Shown here: positions 51,474-60,563 of the stretch, one piece after another | Position numbering within the stretch: position 1 is the stretch's first letter | Layout: the number at the start of each line of letters is the position of its first letter | DNA from: Bacteroides sp. | GTDB lineage: Bacteria; Bacteroidota; Bacteroidia; Bacteroidales; Bacteroidaceae | Assembly (NCBI RefSeq): GCF_028690125.1 | Contig: NZ_JAQVBV010000001.1 | Coordinates: forward strand, 310,001 to 374,000 | Reading direction: 5' to 3' | Length of the DNA: 64,000 bases | Translations under genes and position numbers: made by a program | The notes under the pieces: model-generated | Database searches by the model: none | Told to the model about the DNA's origin: nothing | What the model saw: only the letters and a program-made list of their open reading frames with translations

Positions 51474-53618
51474 TCAGTTGATAAACTCATAACCGGATAG
51501 CTGGTATCTTTTGAGATTATATCCTTTCGTTCTCTTAAGTTTTACTTTTCCTTTGGCTGCTTCCAGAGTAACGTTGTTGTATTCTCCTTTCTTGAAGTTG
51601 TAACTGATACCGTCATCTTCCAAAAGTTCGCAAGTAGCGGTAGGAACCCCATATACTTTACAGTGTAAGTTGAATACGGTTTGAGCATCTACATTAGGAA
51701 CTGGTTCACATAGAGGTAATAATGTGCCTTGACGTACATACAGCGGTAATTGATCAAATTCCGTAGTTATCTCATATTCCTTGTTTCCTTCATACTTTTC
51801 GTTAGTATTGAAATTATACCATATCCCTTCGGGGAAATAAACAGTTCTTGATTTCTTATTTTCATATAGAGGGGCTGCCATTAAACCTTCTCCGATGAGA
51901 TACTGGCTACTGATAGTACGTAAATGTTCATCTTTGGGATAATCCATCAGTAAAGGCCGGAAAGGAGGTATCCCTTCTTTATGATAATTATAAAATGCAT
52001 GGTAAAGATATGGAATAAGTTGCATACGCAAATTGATCAGCGTGCGTGCATACGTTTCGTATTCCTGTGCTTCGGGCAGAAACTCGCCCCGCTCATTTTT
52101 CCCACGGTCGAATTGCAGCCATGGCGGATATTGTAAATACCAGGCATTAACCATTGCTTGGGGAGAAAGAATCACGGTTTGTAAACGGTGAAAGAAGTCT
52201 TCGGCAGACTTTGCTTCACGCACTTCCGGACACCATAATAATCCTCCAAATGCGGAATTGCAAAGGGCTTGAATATATTCTTTATGATCATACGTGTCGC
52301 TGTAAAGCACTGCATTTCGCGGGGACATAAACATTCCGGAAGAACGATAATCCTGATAAGCACGAGTATTTTTTTCACGATAAATGCTATCCATTGTATT
52401 GACATAAAGTGAGCCGAAAATCTGATGCATTTGTTCGCCGTCAATTCCGGAAGGAAATTGTGTCATATCAGGAAAGCACCAAGTGGCCGAGGCGTATGCA
52501 ATGTTTGAATTATCACATTCATCGAGTTTAAAACCGGAAATTCCTTCTTCCACTAGTGTACGGTGATAATCACTGAATATTTTGCATGCTTCCGGTTTAA
52601 GAAAGTCCGGTACAGCTCCGTTCCAAACTAAGAAGTTCCCTGAATAAGGTTCTATAGCTTTCCGAATCGGAGAAGAGGGGTGGACATAAGCGTGTTCCCA
52701 CAAATTGACTTTGTATCCTTTCTGTTTGAGTTGGTCCAGCATCTCTTTATGTTTAGGAAAACGTTCTTCACTCCAGAGGTATGAACAAGAATAGGTTGCA
52801 GTTTGCCATCCCGGTTCAAGTCCTAATACATCACATGGGATTTGTTTTTCGCGGAAATAGTTGGCAAAACGGATGACAGAGTCCTGTACGGCATCTCCTT
52901 TCACGCGGTATTTGAATCCCAGTCCCCATAGAGGAGGAAGACATCCGCCACCGGAAAGAAGATTGTATCTTTTGACAACGTCCAATAATTCCGGTCCTGT
53001 AATGATAAATACTTCAATGCCTTTTGCGCCGGGAATATCAATACATACCTTGTTCCCATTGCTTCTGTTTTTGTACAAATCTTCCGTAGTGGTAGCAATT
53101 TTTTTTCTTCCTTCAACGTTCTGCAAACTTTGCTGATTTTTCTGATTGGAACCGCATAAGAACGTTGTGTATCGGGCAGTATTAACCAGAATACCGTATC
53201 CTTTGGTTGATACATAGAACGTTTGTGGAGCATGAGTATATCCAAGTCCATTCAAAGGATTATCGTTTACTATCGGACGTTTCCGCAATCCGCGCTGTCC
53301 AAAAGTCTCTATCTGAAGTCCGAAACCATAGATTTGTTCATCATCACTCAGAGGTACTTCGACTATGCATCCTCGATCTATTACTTCTATCAGGATTTCA
53401 TTCAAATTAAAAGGGAGTTGCGCAACGGGTAGCTGCTTCATTGCCTCCAATGCAGGTTTTCCACCAAACAGTGCATAGGGTGTGAAAGGGTCAATCTCTC
53501 CTGTTTGTAGTTTGATGACTCCCGGAGCTATCTCTTTTTGAGTCACTTGCTCTGTTTGATTGGCAAACATAACTCCTCCTGTGAACATAAAAAGGCTAAA
53601 TAGTAGTTTTCTTATCAT
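51474..53618 (-). CDS. GH31-family alpha-glycosidase
   Basis: A 714-residue exported enzyme (signal peptide, MIRKLLFSLFMF start at 53618, preferred to a start five codons upstream). N-terminal beta domain (YGFGLQIETFGQRG), (beta/alpha)8 barrel with LGLEPGWQTATYSCSYLW, the nucleophile region GFKLDECD (Asp about residue 366) and AFGGLLWCPEV region, then C-terminal beta domains. GH31 includes alpha-glucosidases, alpha-xylosidases and alpha-galactosidase-like members; which this is cannot be told. It is followed by a strong terminator. Confidence 0.9.
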   Translation of the reverse strand: MIRKLLFSLFMFTGGVMFANQTEQVTQKEIAPGVIKLQTGEIDPFTPYALFGGKPALEAMKQLPVAQLPFNLNEILIEVIDRGCIVEVPLSDDEQIYGFGLQIETFGQRGLRKRPIVNDNPLNGLGYTHAPQTFYVSTKGYGILVNTARYTTFLCGSNQKNQQSLQNVEGRKKIATTTEDLYKNRSNGNKVCIDIPGAKGIEVFIITGPELLDVVKRYNLLSGGGCLPPLWGLGFKYRVKGDAVQDSVIRFANYFREKQIPCDVLGLEPGWQTATYSCSYLWSEERFPKHKEMLDQLKQKGYKVNLWEHAYVHPSSPIRKAIEPYSGNFLVWNGAVPDFLKPEACKIFSDYHRTLVEEGISGFKLDECDNSNIAYASATWCFPDMTQFPSGIDGEQMHQIFGSLYVNTMDSIYREKNTRAYQDYRSSGMFMSPRNAVLYSDTYDHKEYIQALCNSAFGGLLWCPEVREAKSAEDFFHRLQTVILSPQAMVNAWYLQYPPWLQFDRGKNERGEFLPEAQEYETYARTLINLRMQLIPYLYHAFYNYHKEGIPPFRPLLMDYPKDEHLRTISSQYLIGEGLMAAPLYENKKSRTVYFPEGIWYNFNTNEKYEGNKEYEITTEFDQLPLYVRQGTLLPLCEPVPNVDAQTVFNLHCKVYGVPTATCELLEDDGISYNFKKGEYNNVTLEAAKGKVKLKRTKGYNLKRYQLSGYEFIN

Positions 53619-53847
53619 ACATTCATTTATCATGGTTATACTTAATTAGACTTCCGAAATCTAATTTTCCACTAAAAGTAATACAAATTATTTTCAAGAA
53701 GATCATATTGATCGTTTTATTTTTAGGAGAATCTTCTTATGACTCATGTTCTAAAAAACAAATACTAAAAATGTGTATAAAATTAGGTGTTTTTACTGCA
53801 ATAAAGAAAAACTTTTAATAATTTCGTCGGAACTAATAACAATTGAT

Positions 53848-54249
53848 ATGAAAAACTTATTTCTAGGTATAGCCTGTGTACTACTGGCAGGTTGTGCAAA
53901 CTCCCCTAAGCAGGAAACCGCGACATCTTGTTGTAATGATAAAAGTTCGATGGAAGTCGTACTGGATTTACACCGGAAAGTAAAACCTGAATATGTAACT
54001 GCTTTTAAAGAAGCATTTGCCAAATGTAAAGCCGGAACTATTCAGGAATCGGGATGTGTGGATTATGGTGTTTATCAATCTCCGCAAGACAGCACTGAAT
54101 TCCTGATCTATGAAGTCTGGAAAAATGAAGCAGAACTGGCTAAGCATGGCGAAACTGCCCATCTGAAAAACCTTCTGGAAGAAACAAAAGATATGTTTGA
54201 TAGTGTATCAAACAAAAAGATCTATGTATGTGCTGAAGCACAAAAATGA
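53848..54249 (+). CDS. lipoprotein with antibiotic-biosynthesis-monooxygenase (ABM) fold
   Basis: A 133-residue lipoprotein (lipobox LLAGC). Residues 35-130 form an ABM dimeric alpha/beta barrel-like fold: MEVVLDLHRKVKPEYV, KAGTIQESGCVDYGVYQSP, EFLIYEVWKNEAEL and the C-terminal IYVCAEAQ. Related proteins are small heme- or quinone-linked monooxygenases; function here is unknown. The start MKNLFL at 53848 gives the lipoprotein signal; a start 75 bases upstream does not. Confidence 0.75.
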   Translation: MKNLFLGIACVLLAGCANSPKQETATSCCNDKSSMEVVLDLHRKVKPEYVTAFKEAFAKCKAGTIQESGCVDYGVYQSPQDSTEFLIYEVWKNEAELAKHGETAHLKNLLEETKDMFDSVSNKKIYVCAEAQK

Positions 54250-54305
54250 ATCTCCGGAAAGCAGAAATAAATTTCTGACAATTGAAAATAACTTCTGTTA
54301 CATAC

Positions 54306-55529
54306 CTACACTGTTTTGAAAGGAACGGTGTGGGTATCCATTTGCGTTTCTATATTTCCTACCCGACGTAGGGGAATCCATTGGATTGTGTATTCAGTTC
54401 CGGGTTTTATGCCCTTTAAGATTATAGTTGTTTTAGTGGCTTTTAAGACTTTTGTTTGTATGGGAATATGGTTTCCTTTTACGTACAACTTAATTTTATA
54501 ACCGGTAGCTCCCTTCACTTTATTCCAGCCTAGAGTCGCTTTCGAACTCTTGACATTGGATATTGCCGGAGACGTAGATAGCTGCTGTATCTGCTTTCCT
54601 TCAATATGATGTATGGCTGTTATATTTGTTCCTGTACTACTCCGGTACCAGTAAAGGAAATTCTGCAAAATAGTTGTATTGAAAGTTTGCCCGGATTCAA
54701 TTTCTATTAGATGGCAAATATCCTCTGACATAACGATGCCGTCACCACGACAATACCCGAAGAAGTTGCCTTCCGGGTGATCTAACTTCATGTTTGCATC
54801 CACCGGAATCCATCCATATTTTTCTAGGTAGAAATCGGCCCAAACATGAAAAGTGTTATTGGGTCTTACAGTTACAATATGGCGTGCTGGGATTTGTTTT
54901 GCTCTTAATAAATTTACGAAAATGGAAGCAAGATTGCCACAATCTCCACCACCGGCTGATAAAGTAGCTTCTATTTTGTGAATACCTGTATTTGGATTCA
55001 AATAGCTGTAGTTAGCCCCTATATGTTCGTAGCACAGACGGGCATAATCTATTATATTTCCTTTCGACTCCTTCCATAATGCATCGGATATTTCTTTGAT
55101 TCGGGCATTGTTGGTGTCTATATATTCACCCTTATCAATGGTGTATCTTTTGTATATTTCCGATTGTGTATCGTATGGGTAGATCGTTTTGAACTGGCTC
55201 ATATCGATATACATAGGATACAAGGTTATATTGAAGTTCTCAGTGAGAGAATAGTTGTCACCTTTTGAAGGCAAATCTGATGTTTTCAAATCTCTGAGAT
55301 ATTGGTTATGAGAGCCTTTTATGTCGATTACTTCTCCGGTGGAATGTGCAAAGTTAGTAATCTCCTGGTAGTTATTACTTTGTGGAACAGGTAAGATGAT
55401 GGTCGTTTTTGTAAGTTTACAATCCAGATTCTTTAAAGTCACCGAGTTGGCGATTTCGTAACTTGTTTGTGCATTCAATGCAATGGCAGTTATCGTCAAT
55501 ACGTAGACAGATAGAATTCGTTTTATCAT
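54306..55529 (-). CDS. secreted transglutaminase-like protein with FN3-like C-terminus
   Basis: A 407-residue exported protein (signal peptide from 55529). The transglutaminase-like core has a Cys-His-Asp triad in AGGGDCGNLASIF, FHVWADFYL and WIPVDANM. The last 90 residues (SSKATLGWNKVKGATGYKIKLY...GTEYTIQW) form a fibronectin type III domain. Such proteins are usually cysteine proteases or amidases. Target unknown. A well-formed promoter lies 43 bases upstream. Confidence 0.8.
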   Translation of the reverse strand: MIKRILSVYVLTITAIALNAQTSYEIANSVTLKNLDCKLTKTTIILPVPQSNNYQEITNFAHSTGEVIDIKGSHNQYLRDLKTSDLPSKGDNYSLTENFNITLYPMYIDMSQFKTIYPYDTQSEIYKRYTIDKGEYIDTNNARIKEISDALWKESKGNIIDYARLCYEHIGANYSYLNPNTGIHKIEATLSAGGGDCGNLASIFVNLLRAKQIPARHIVTVRPNNTFHVWADFYLEKYGWIPVDANMKLDHPEGNFFGYCRGDGIVMSEDICHLIEIESGQTFNTTILQNFLYWYRSSTGTNITAIHHIEGKQIQQLSTSPAISNVKSSKATLGWNKVKGATGYKIKLYVKGNHIPIQTKVLKATKTTIILKGIKPGTEYTIQWIPLRRVGNIETQMDTHTVPFKTV

Positions 55530-55571
55530 ATAAAATGTATAGCTTAAGTAAATAGCTGATTTTTTCCTTTG

Positions 55572-55602
55572 CAAAAGTAATGGATTATATTTCAATATCA
55601 AA
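55572..55602 (-). promoter_or_regulatory. promoter of the transglutaminase-like gene
   Basis: Leftward TTTG (55602-55599), 19 bases, TACTTTTG (55579-55572) then C: both boxes perfect. Confidence 0.75.
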
Positions 55603-55802
55603 TCGGTTCTCTCATGTTTTTGTTACGGCCGGATAATCATTCTTTTTATTGTGGATGTTATCAGCTATTTGTTATATTTATACAGTCTGCTTTTATAAAA
55701 GCAAATCAGTATAGATAGGCTTTAAAAACTAATTATTGTTTTTTTCCTTGTCCATTACATCTTATGTCTTTATCTTTGGAAAATTATAAGGTTTGTAATG
55801 CT

Positions 55803-56003
55803 ATGAAATATGATGTCTTTATAGGCTATTCCAGTAAAGATCAGAAAGTAGTTGAAGGTCTTTCTAGGTATCTAAAACATCATAAAAACGATTTTCTGCT
55901 GGCTTATTATGATAGAAAGAAAGTGCAAGTCTGGGCAAGAACTATTGTTGAAACATTAACTGAAAACCGGAGGACAATAAATAATAGAACACTACAATAT
56001 TAA
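55803..56003 (+). pseudogene. truncated TIR-domain protein
   Basis: 66 codons of a Bacteroides TIR domain: MKYDVFIGYSSKDQKVVEG (strand A and box 1, usually ISYS), GLSRYLKHHKN, then WARTIVETL. The usual next block (WI.....S..VVVF) is lost and a stop follows. The start of a TIR protein is intact but the catalytic half and effector part are missing, so it is taken as a remnant. It is two bases from the next gene. Confidence 0.65.
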
Positions 56004-56004
56004 A

Positions 56005-56823
56005 ATGAACAGAATGATGAAAAAGAATTGCTTTTTACTACTATTTCTCTTTTGTGCCAGCCTGATTCAGGCACAAAATACTTATCGGACGGATAAAGAT
56101 ATCTCATATATTCCAAGCTCCGAGACAGATGCTTATCGTCGTGAACGCTGTAAACTGGACATCTATTATCCTGAAAATAAGAAAGACTTTTCAACCATTG
56201 TATGGTTTCACGGAGGAGGTCTTGAAGGAGGTGGAAAATACTTTCCTAAGGAACTGACGGAACAGGGATTTGCAGTGATAGCTGTTAATTACCGATTGAG
56301 TCCGAAAGCCAAAAATCCCTCTTATATCGAGGATGCTGCTGCTTCCGTAGCTTGGGCTTTTAAGAATATAGAGAAGTACGGTGGACGCAAAGACCGAATT
56401 TTTGTTTCCGGTCATTCAGCCGGAGGTTATCTTTCGTTGATATTGGCGATGGATAAAAAGTATATGACCGAGTATGGTGCAGATGCCGATAGTGTAGCTG
56501 CTTATCTGCCCGTGAGCGGACAAACAGTTACCCATTTTACTATTCGTAAAGAGCGTGGCTTGCCAAACGGAATTCCAATTATTGACGAGTATGCACCGGT
56601 GAATAAAGCACGCAAAAATACGGCTCCTATTGTTTTGATCACTGGAGATAAGGATCTTGAGATGGCAGACAGATATGAAGAAAATGCACTTCTGGCATCC
56701 GTATTGAAGAATATTGGCAATAAGAGAGTGAAGTTATACGAGATGCAGGGATTTGACCACGGACAGGTTGCCGGTCCTGGTTGTTATCTGATTGTCGATT
56801 ATGTGAAGAAGTTCGGCAAATAA
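56005..56823 (+). CDS. secreted alpha/beta hydrolase (BD-FAE-like esterase)
   Basis: A 272-residue exported hydrolase (signal ends near IQAQN). Motifs: DIYYPENKKDFSTIVWFHGG with oxyanion HGGGLEGG, nucleophile GHSAGGYLSL, acid in LITGDKDLEMAD and His in GFDHGQV. The pattern matches carbohydrate or feruloyl-esterase-like BD-FAE enzymes. It stands between the TIR remnant and GH32 gene and may share use of the same glycan, which is inference. Confidence 0.8.
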   Translation: MNRMMKKNCFLLLFLFCASLIQAQNTYRTDKDISYIPSSETDAYRRERCKLDIYYPENKKDFSTIVWFHGGGLEGGGKYFPKELTEQGFAVIAVNYRLSPKAKNPSYIEDAAASVAWAFKNIEKYGGRKDRIFVSGHSAGGYLSLILAMDKKYMTEYGADADSVAAYLPVSGQTVTHFTIRKERGLPNGIPIIDEYAPVNKARKNTAPIVLITGDKDLEMADRYEENALLASVLKNIGNKRVKLYEMQGFDHGQVAGPGCYLIVDYVKKFGK

Positions 56824-56976
56824 GTTCCTGTAAGGAAAAAAGCTGGTCATTTGGAGGTAATATTTGCGCTATGTAATAGTTTTTATAGTATATGTATCAT
56901 TTGTTATATTGTAAACAGGACGTATTGCCTACATTTACCTCCGAATTCATGAACTAATAAATAATTGTGCATTGCT

Positions 56977-58623
56977 ATGAAAACATTAAGCAAAATTGTA
57001 TTCACTCTTTCCATTCTTTTATTTTTCCCGCTGGTTGTAATGGCGGGAGAAGTCTCTTTCAAAATAACAAAGAGATATCTGAATTTCCCTATATCTCATA
57101 AGGTAGACAGGGCAAAGATGACGTTTGAGGTAAATGGCAAACCGGATTTGTCCGTCGTTATACGTTTAGCACCGGACGAAGCTGAATATTGGGTATTTAA
57201 AGATGTATCAGCTTATAAAGGCAAAACGATAAAGATAAGTTATGAAGGCAATGAGAAAGGACTGAGTAAGATATACCAGTCGGACGAAGTTGAAGGACAG
57301 GAGGATATGTATAAGGAGAAAAACCGTCCGCAATTTCACTTCACTACCCGTCGGGGATGGATCAATGATCCTAACGGGCTGATTTATTACGATGGTGAAT
57401 ATCACTTGTTCTACCAGCATAATCCTTATGAGAGAGAGTGGGAGAATATGCATTGGGGTCACGCCGTGAGTAAAGACCTGGTGCATTGGACAGAGTTGGC
57501 TGACGCCTTGTATCCTGATCATCTGGGAGGAATGTTCTCCGGTTCTGCGGTAATCGATTATGAAAATACTGCCGGATTTAATAAAGGAAATACTCCTGCG
57601 ATGGTAGCTGCTTTTACGGGAGCCAGTTCCGAGAAGCAGGTACAGGGAATAGCATATAGTCTTGATAAGGGACGTACCTTTACTAAATACGACAAGAATC
57701 CTGTGATTGATTCCAAAGCAAAATGGAACTCGCAGGATACACGTGACCCGAAAGTATTCTGGTATGCTCCTTCTAAACATTGGGTAATGGTGTTGAATGA
57801 ACGTGACGGACACTCTATTTATACTTCATCCAATCTCAAAGACTGGAAATACGAAAGTCATGTTACCGGTTTCTGGGAATGTCCCGAATTGTTTGAACTG
57901 CCCGTTGATGGTGATAAGAACCATACAAAGTGGGTGATGTACGGTGCTTCGGGTACTTATATGCTAGGTTCTTTTGACGGAAAAACATTTACTCCCGAAT
58001 CCGGGAAATATTGCTATACTACAGGAAATATCTATGCGGCACAGACTTTTACCAATATCCCTGCGAGTGACGGCAGACGTATTCAGTTAGGTTGGGGAAG
58101 AATCTCTCATCCGGATATGCCTTTCAACGGAATGATGATGTTGCCAACTGAACTGACTTTGCGTACAACGAAAGACGGCATTCGGCTAGTCAGCACTCCG
58201 GTAAAAGAAACCGAAGTATTATTTAAACCTGTACGTTCGTGGACCTCTCTTTCTTCGGATGAGGCGAACCGTAATCTGAAAGAGTTTTATGATGCTGACC
58301 GTCTGCGTATTAAAGCCACTATTAAACTTTCTCATGCCACGGATGCAGGTTTCAACCTGTTCGGACAGCGTATGATTGGCTATGATATGAACTCGACTAC
58401 GCTGAACGGTCGGTTTTATTCTCCTCAAGACCCTACCAGCATGGAACTGACTGCCGATATTTATATTGACCGCACTTCGATTGAAGTATTTATTGATGGC
58501 GGGTTATATTCTTATTCTATGGAGCGTCGTCCGGATATGAATAATAAGGAAGGACTCCATTTCTGGGGAAATCGTATCGAAGTTAAGAACCTCGAAGTCT
58601 TTACCGTAGATTCTATCTGGTAA
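56977..58623 (+). CDS. GH32-family fructan hydrolase
   Basis: A 548-residue secreted enzyme (signal peptide ends near VVMAGE). The N-terminal 100 residues form a DUF4980-type beta domain, followed by the GH32 five-bladed propeller: nucleophile WINDPNG (Asp about residue 131), stabiliser RDPK (Asp about 257) and acid/base ECPE (Glu about 301). A C-terminal beta-sandwich completes the family layout. Substrates are fructans, inulin, levan or sucrose; specificity is not readable here. No fructokinase or SusCD is near. The start at 56977 gives the signal peptide. Confidence 0.93.
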   Translation: MKTLSKIVFTLSILLFFPLVVMAGEVSFKITKRYLNFPISHKVDRAKMTFEVNGKPDLSVVIRLAPDEAEYWVFKDVSAYKGKTIKISYEGNEKGLSKIYQSDEVEGQEDMYKEKNRPQFHFTTRRGWINDPNGLIYYDGEYHLFYQHNPYEREWENMHWGHAVSKDLVHWTELADALYPDHLGGMFSGSAVIDYENTAGFNKGNTPAMVAAFTGASSEKQVQGIAYSLDKGRTFTKYDKNPVIDSKAKWNSQDTRDPKVFWYAPSKHWVMVLNERDGHSIYTSSNLKDWKYESHVTGFWECPELFELPVDGDKNHTKWVMYGASGTYMLGSFDGKTFTPESGKYCYTTGNIYAAQTFTNIPASDGRRIQLGWGRISHPDMPFNGMMMLPTELTLRTTKDGIRLVSTPVKETEVLFKPVRSWTSLSSDEANRNLKEFYDADRLRIKATIKLSHATDAGFNLFGQRMIGYDMNSTTLNGRFYSPQDPTSMELTADIYIDRTSIEVFIDGGLYSYSMERRPDMNNKEGLHFWGNRIEVKNLEVFTVDSIW

Positions 58624-58660
58624 GTAGGGAATCTGATAATTGCTTGCTTTGTTTTATAAG

Positions 58661-58690
58661 ACAGATGTGGTATGGAATTACCACATCTGT
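58661..58690. repeat. 12-bp inverted repeat upstream of cysK
   Basis: ACAGATGTGGTA (58661-58672) and its complement (58679-58690) enclose TGGAAT. It ends five bases before the cysK -33 region, so it is either the GH32 terminator or an operator; the T-run is missing. Confidence 0.6.
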
Positions 58691-58694
58691 GGTA

Positions 58695-58725
58695 TTTACT
58701 GCCAACAAAAACAGTGGTATCTTTG
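58695..58725 (+). promoter_or_regulatory. predicted promoter of cysK
   Basis: TTTA (58695-58698), 19 bases, TATCTTTG (58718-58725). One mismatch in the -33 box. Confidence 0.6.
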
Positions 58726-58763
58726 TAATATATTAAAATATAAGAATTTAAAAACAAAGATAT

Positions 58764-59717
58764 ATGGAAAAGATAGCAAAAAAGCTGACGGATTTGGTAG
58801 GTAATACTCCGTTATTGGAACTTGGGAAGTATAATAAAAGTAAAGGATTGAAAGCTCGTTTAGTGGTGAAACTTGAATATTTCAATCCTGCCGGAAGTGT
58901 GAAAGACCGCATAGCTTTGGCAATGATTGAAGATGCTGAAGCAAAAGGTGTACTTCATCCGGGAGCTATCATCATCGAGCCGACGAGTGGAAATACCGGA
59001 GTGGGATTGGCTTTTGTTGCTGCTTCCAAAGGGTATAAACTCATCCTGACAATGCCCGATACGATGAGTGTAGAACGTAGGAATTTATTGAAAGCATTAG
59101 GAGCAGAATTGGTTTTGACTCCCGGTGCCGATGGAATGAAAGGAGCAATTGCCAAAGCAGAAGAACTGAAAGCTGCTACTCCGGGAGCTGTAACTTTGCA
59201 GCAGTTTGAGAATCCTGCCAATCCCAATGTCCACTTACGAACTACCGGATTGGAGATATGGAGAGATACGGAAGGAAAAGTAGATATTTTTGTGGCGGGT
59301 GTAGGGACCGGTGGAACGGTCAGTGGGGTAGGTGAAGCACTAAAGATGCGTGATCCCAGTGTGAAGATTGTTGCCGTAGAACCGACTGATTCTCCTGTAT
59401 TGTCAGGAGGGAAGCCCGGTCCGCATAAGATACAGGGAATTGGAGCAGGTTTTGTCCCCAAGACGTATAATCCTGCCATAGTAGATGAAATTATCCGGGT
59501 TCAGAACGATGATGCCATTCGTACTAGTCGTCAATTGGCCAAAGAGGAAGGACTTCTGGTGGGAATTTCTTCAGGAGCTGCTGTATATGCCGCTACAGAG
59601 TTGGCAAAACGACCGGAGAATGAAGGAAAAATGATTGTTGTGCTGTTGCCCGACACAGGCGAACGTTATTTATCTACTATTTTATATGCTTTCGAAGAAT
59701 ACCCTCTCAGTGATTGA
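58764..59717 (+). CDS. cysK: cysteine synthase A
   Basis: A 317-residue PLP enzyme that makes cysteine from O-acetylserine and sulfide. PLP lysine K47 in NPAGSVKDR, the substrate loop [12 protein letters not shown], phosphate-binding GTGGTVSG and C-terminal SSGAAVYAA. Normal length. It stands alone with its own promoter. Confidence 0.96.
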   Translation: MEKIAKKLTDLVGNTPLLELGKYNKSKGLKARLVVKLEYFNPAGSVKDRIALAMIEDAEAKGVLHPGAIIIEPTSGNTGVGLAFVAASKGYKLILTMPDTMSVERRNLLKALGAELVLTPGADGMKGAIAKAEELKAATPGAVTLQQFENPANPNVHLRTTGLEIWRDTEGKVDIFVAGVGTGGTVSGVGEALKMRDPSVKIVAVEPTDSPVLSGGKPGPHKIQGIGAGFVPKTYNPAIVDEIIRVQNDDAIRTSRQLAKEEGLLVGISSGAAVYAATELAKRPENEGKMIVVLLPDTGERYLSTILYAFEEYPLSD

Positions 59718-59994
59718 TAAATAATAAAAACAGGTCATTGAAAGATTATATTTCTTCAATGTGCCTCGTCTTCATTGCTTTTGCATTATTAGTTACTGTA
59801 ATCCCCTGACTTAGGTTGTACTACACTTCAACAAGTATTATAGTACAACATTGAAAGTCTTATATAACTTCGATAAAGATGTCGTTCTGAATAGGCATGG
59901 AGGTTCTTTGAATTTCCATAAAGAAAATCAGCGAAACAATCACGGGGGAGATATGTATCGCTGAAATATAACTATTAAAAAAATGGGAATCCTC
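59718..59994. other. intergenic stretch after cysK
   Basis: An open frame on the plus strand (about 59825-59966, ending GGDMYR then TGA) has no start codon, so it is probably a gene fragment. Nothing else is seen. Confidence 0.3.
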
Positions 59995-60474
59995 TTATGG
60001 CTTCTCGTCTGCCCGCAAACCAAAAACTTTTCCTGTCATTTGCTCGATAGACACTTGCCATACTTTTACGTTTTGTACGGCAGGATCGGAATATGTAAAT
60101 TCGTTGTCTGTATAATGATTCATGATAATGTTCAGTGCACGACGTTTCTCACTCATATCTTCAATGAACTTCACTTTTCCGCGGCACATTGCGCTCTCGG
60201 AGCGCATACTGTAACTGCAAGCTACTTTTTCGTGCTGGTAAACAAGTTTATGTCCGAGGCTGAAAGTAATGCAGACATTATTATTGTGTTCTATCATTTT
60301 CACTTTACTCCCTTCCGGACCGGAGTGTAGGTAGATGATACCATTTTCATAACCGAAATTCATAGGAATCACATAGGGGTTTCCTTCCAAATCCGTGATA
60401 CCCACAAAACAGGCATCGCAATGCAGAATAATAGATTCAATTCGTTGCTTATCCTTGATAATGATTGTTTTCAT
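59995..60474 (-). CDS. FMN-binding split-barrel protein (PNPOx family, NimA-like)
   Basis: A 159-residue protein of the pyridoxamine 5'-phosphate oxidase-like FMN-binding family. Features: ILHCDACFVGITDLEGNPYVIPMNFGYEN, LHSGPEGSKVKMIEHNNNVCITF and KVWQVSIEQMTGK. Members include NimA-type nitroimidazole reductases and unassigned FMN proteins; which applies cannot be told. It ends 50 bases before the leftward DNA becomes uncovered; upstream is rnr. Confidence 0.85.
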   Translation of the reverse strand: MKTIIIKDKQRIESIILHCDACFVGITDLEGNPYVIPMNFGYENGIIYLHSGPEGSKVKMIEHNNNVCITFSLGHKLVYQHEKVACSYSMRSESAMCRGKVKFIEDMSEKRRALNIIMNHYTDNEFTYSDPAVQNVKVWQVSIEQMTGKVFGLRADEKP

Positions 60475-60508
60475 TACTGTTTATGTTAGATTTTGTCTTA
60501 GAAGTACA

Positions 60509-60554
60509 AAGGTCACAGAGAAGTAGATGAATCATACAAACTCTGCGACCTTTT
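60509..60554 (-). terminator. terminator of rnr
   Basis: AAAGGTCACAGAG (60509-60521) pairs with CTCTGCGACCTTT (60542-60554), one mismatch, between rnr and the FMN-binding gene. Confidence 0.65.
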
Positions 60555-60563
60555 GTGATGAAT

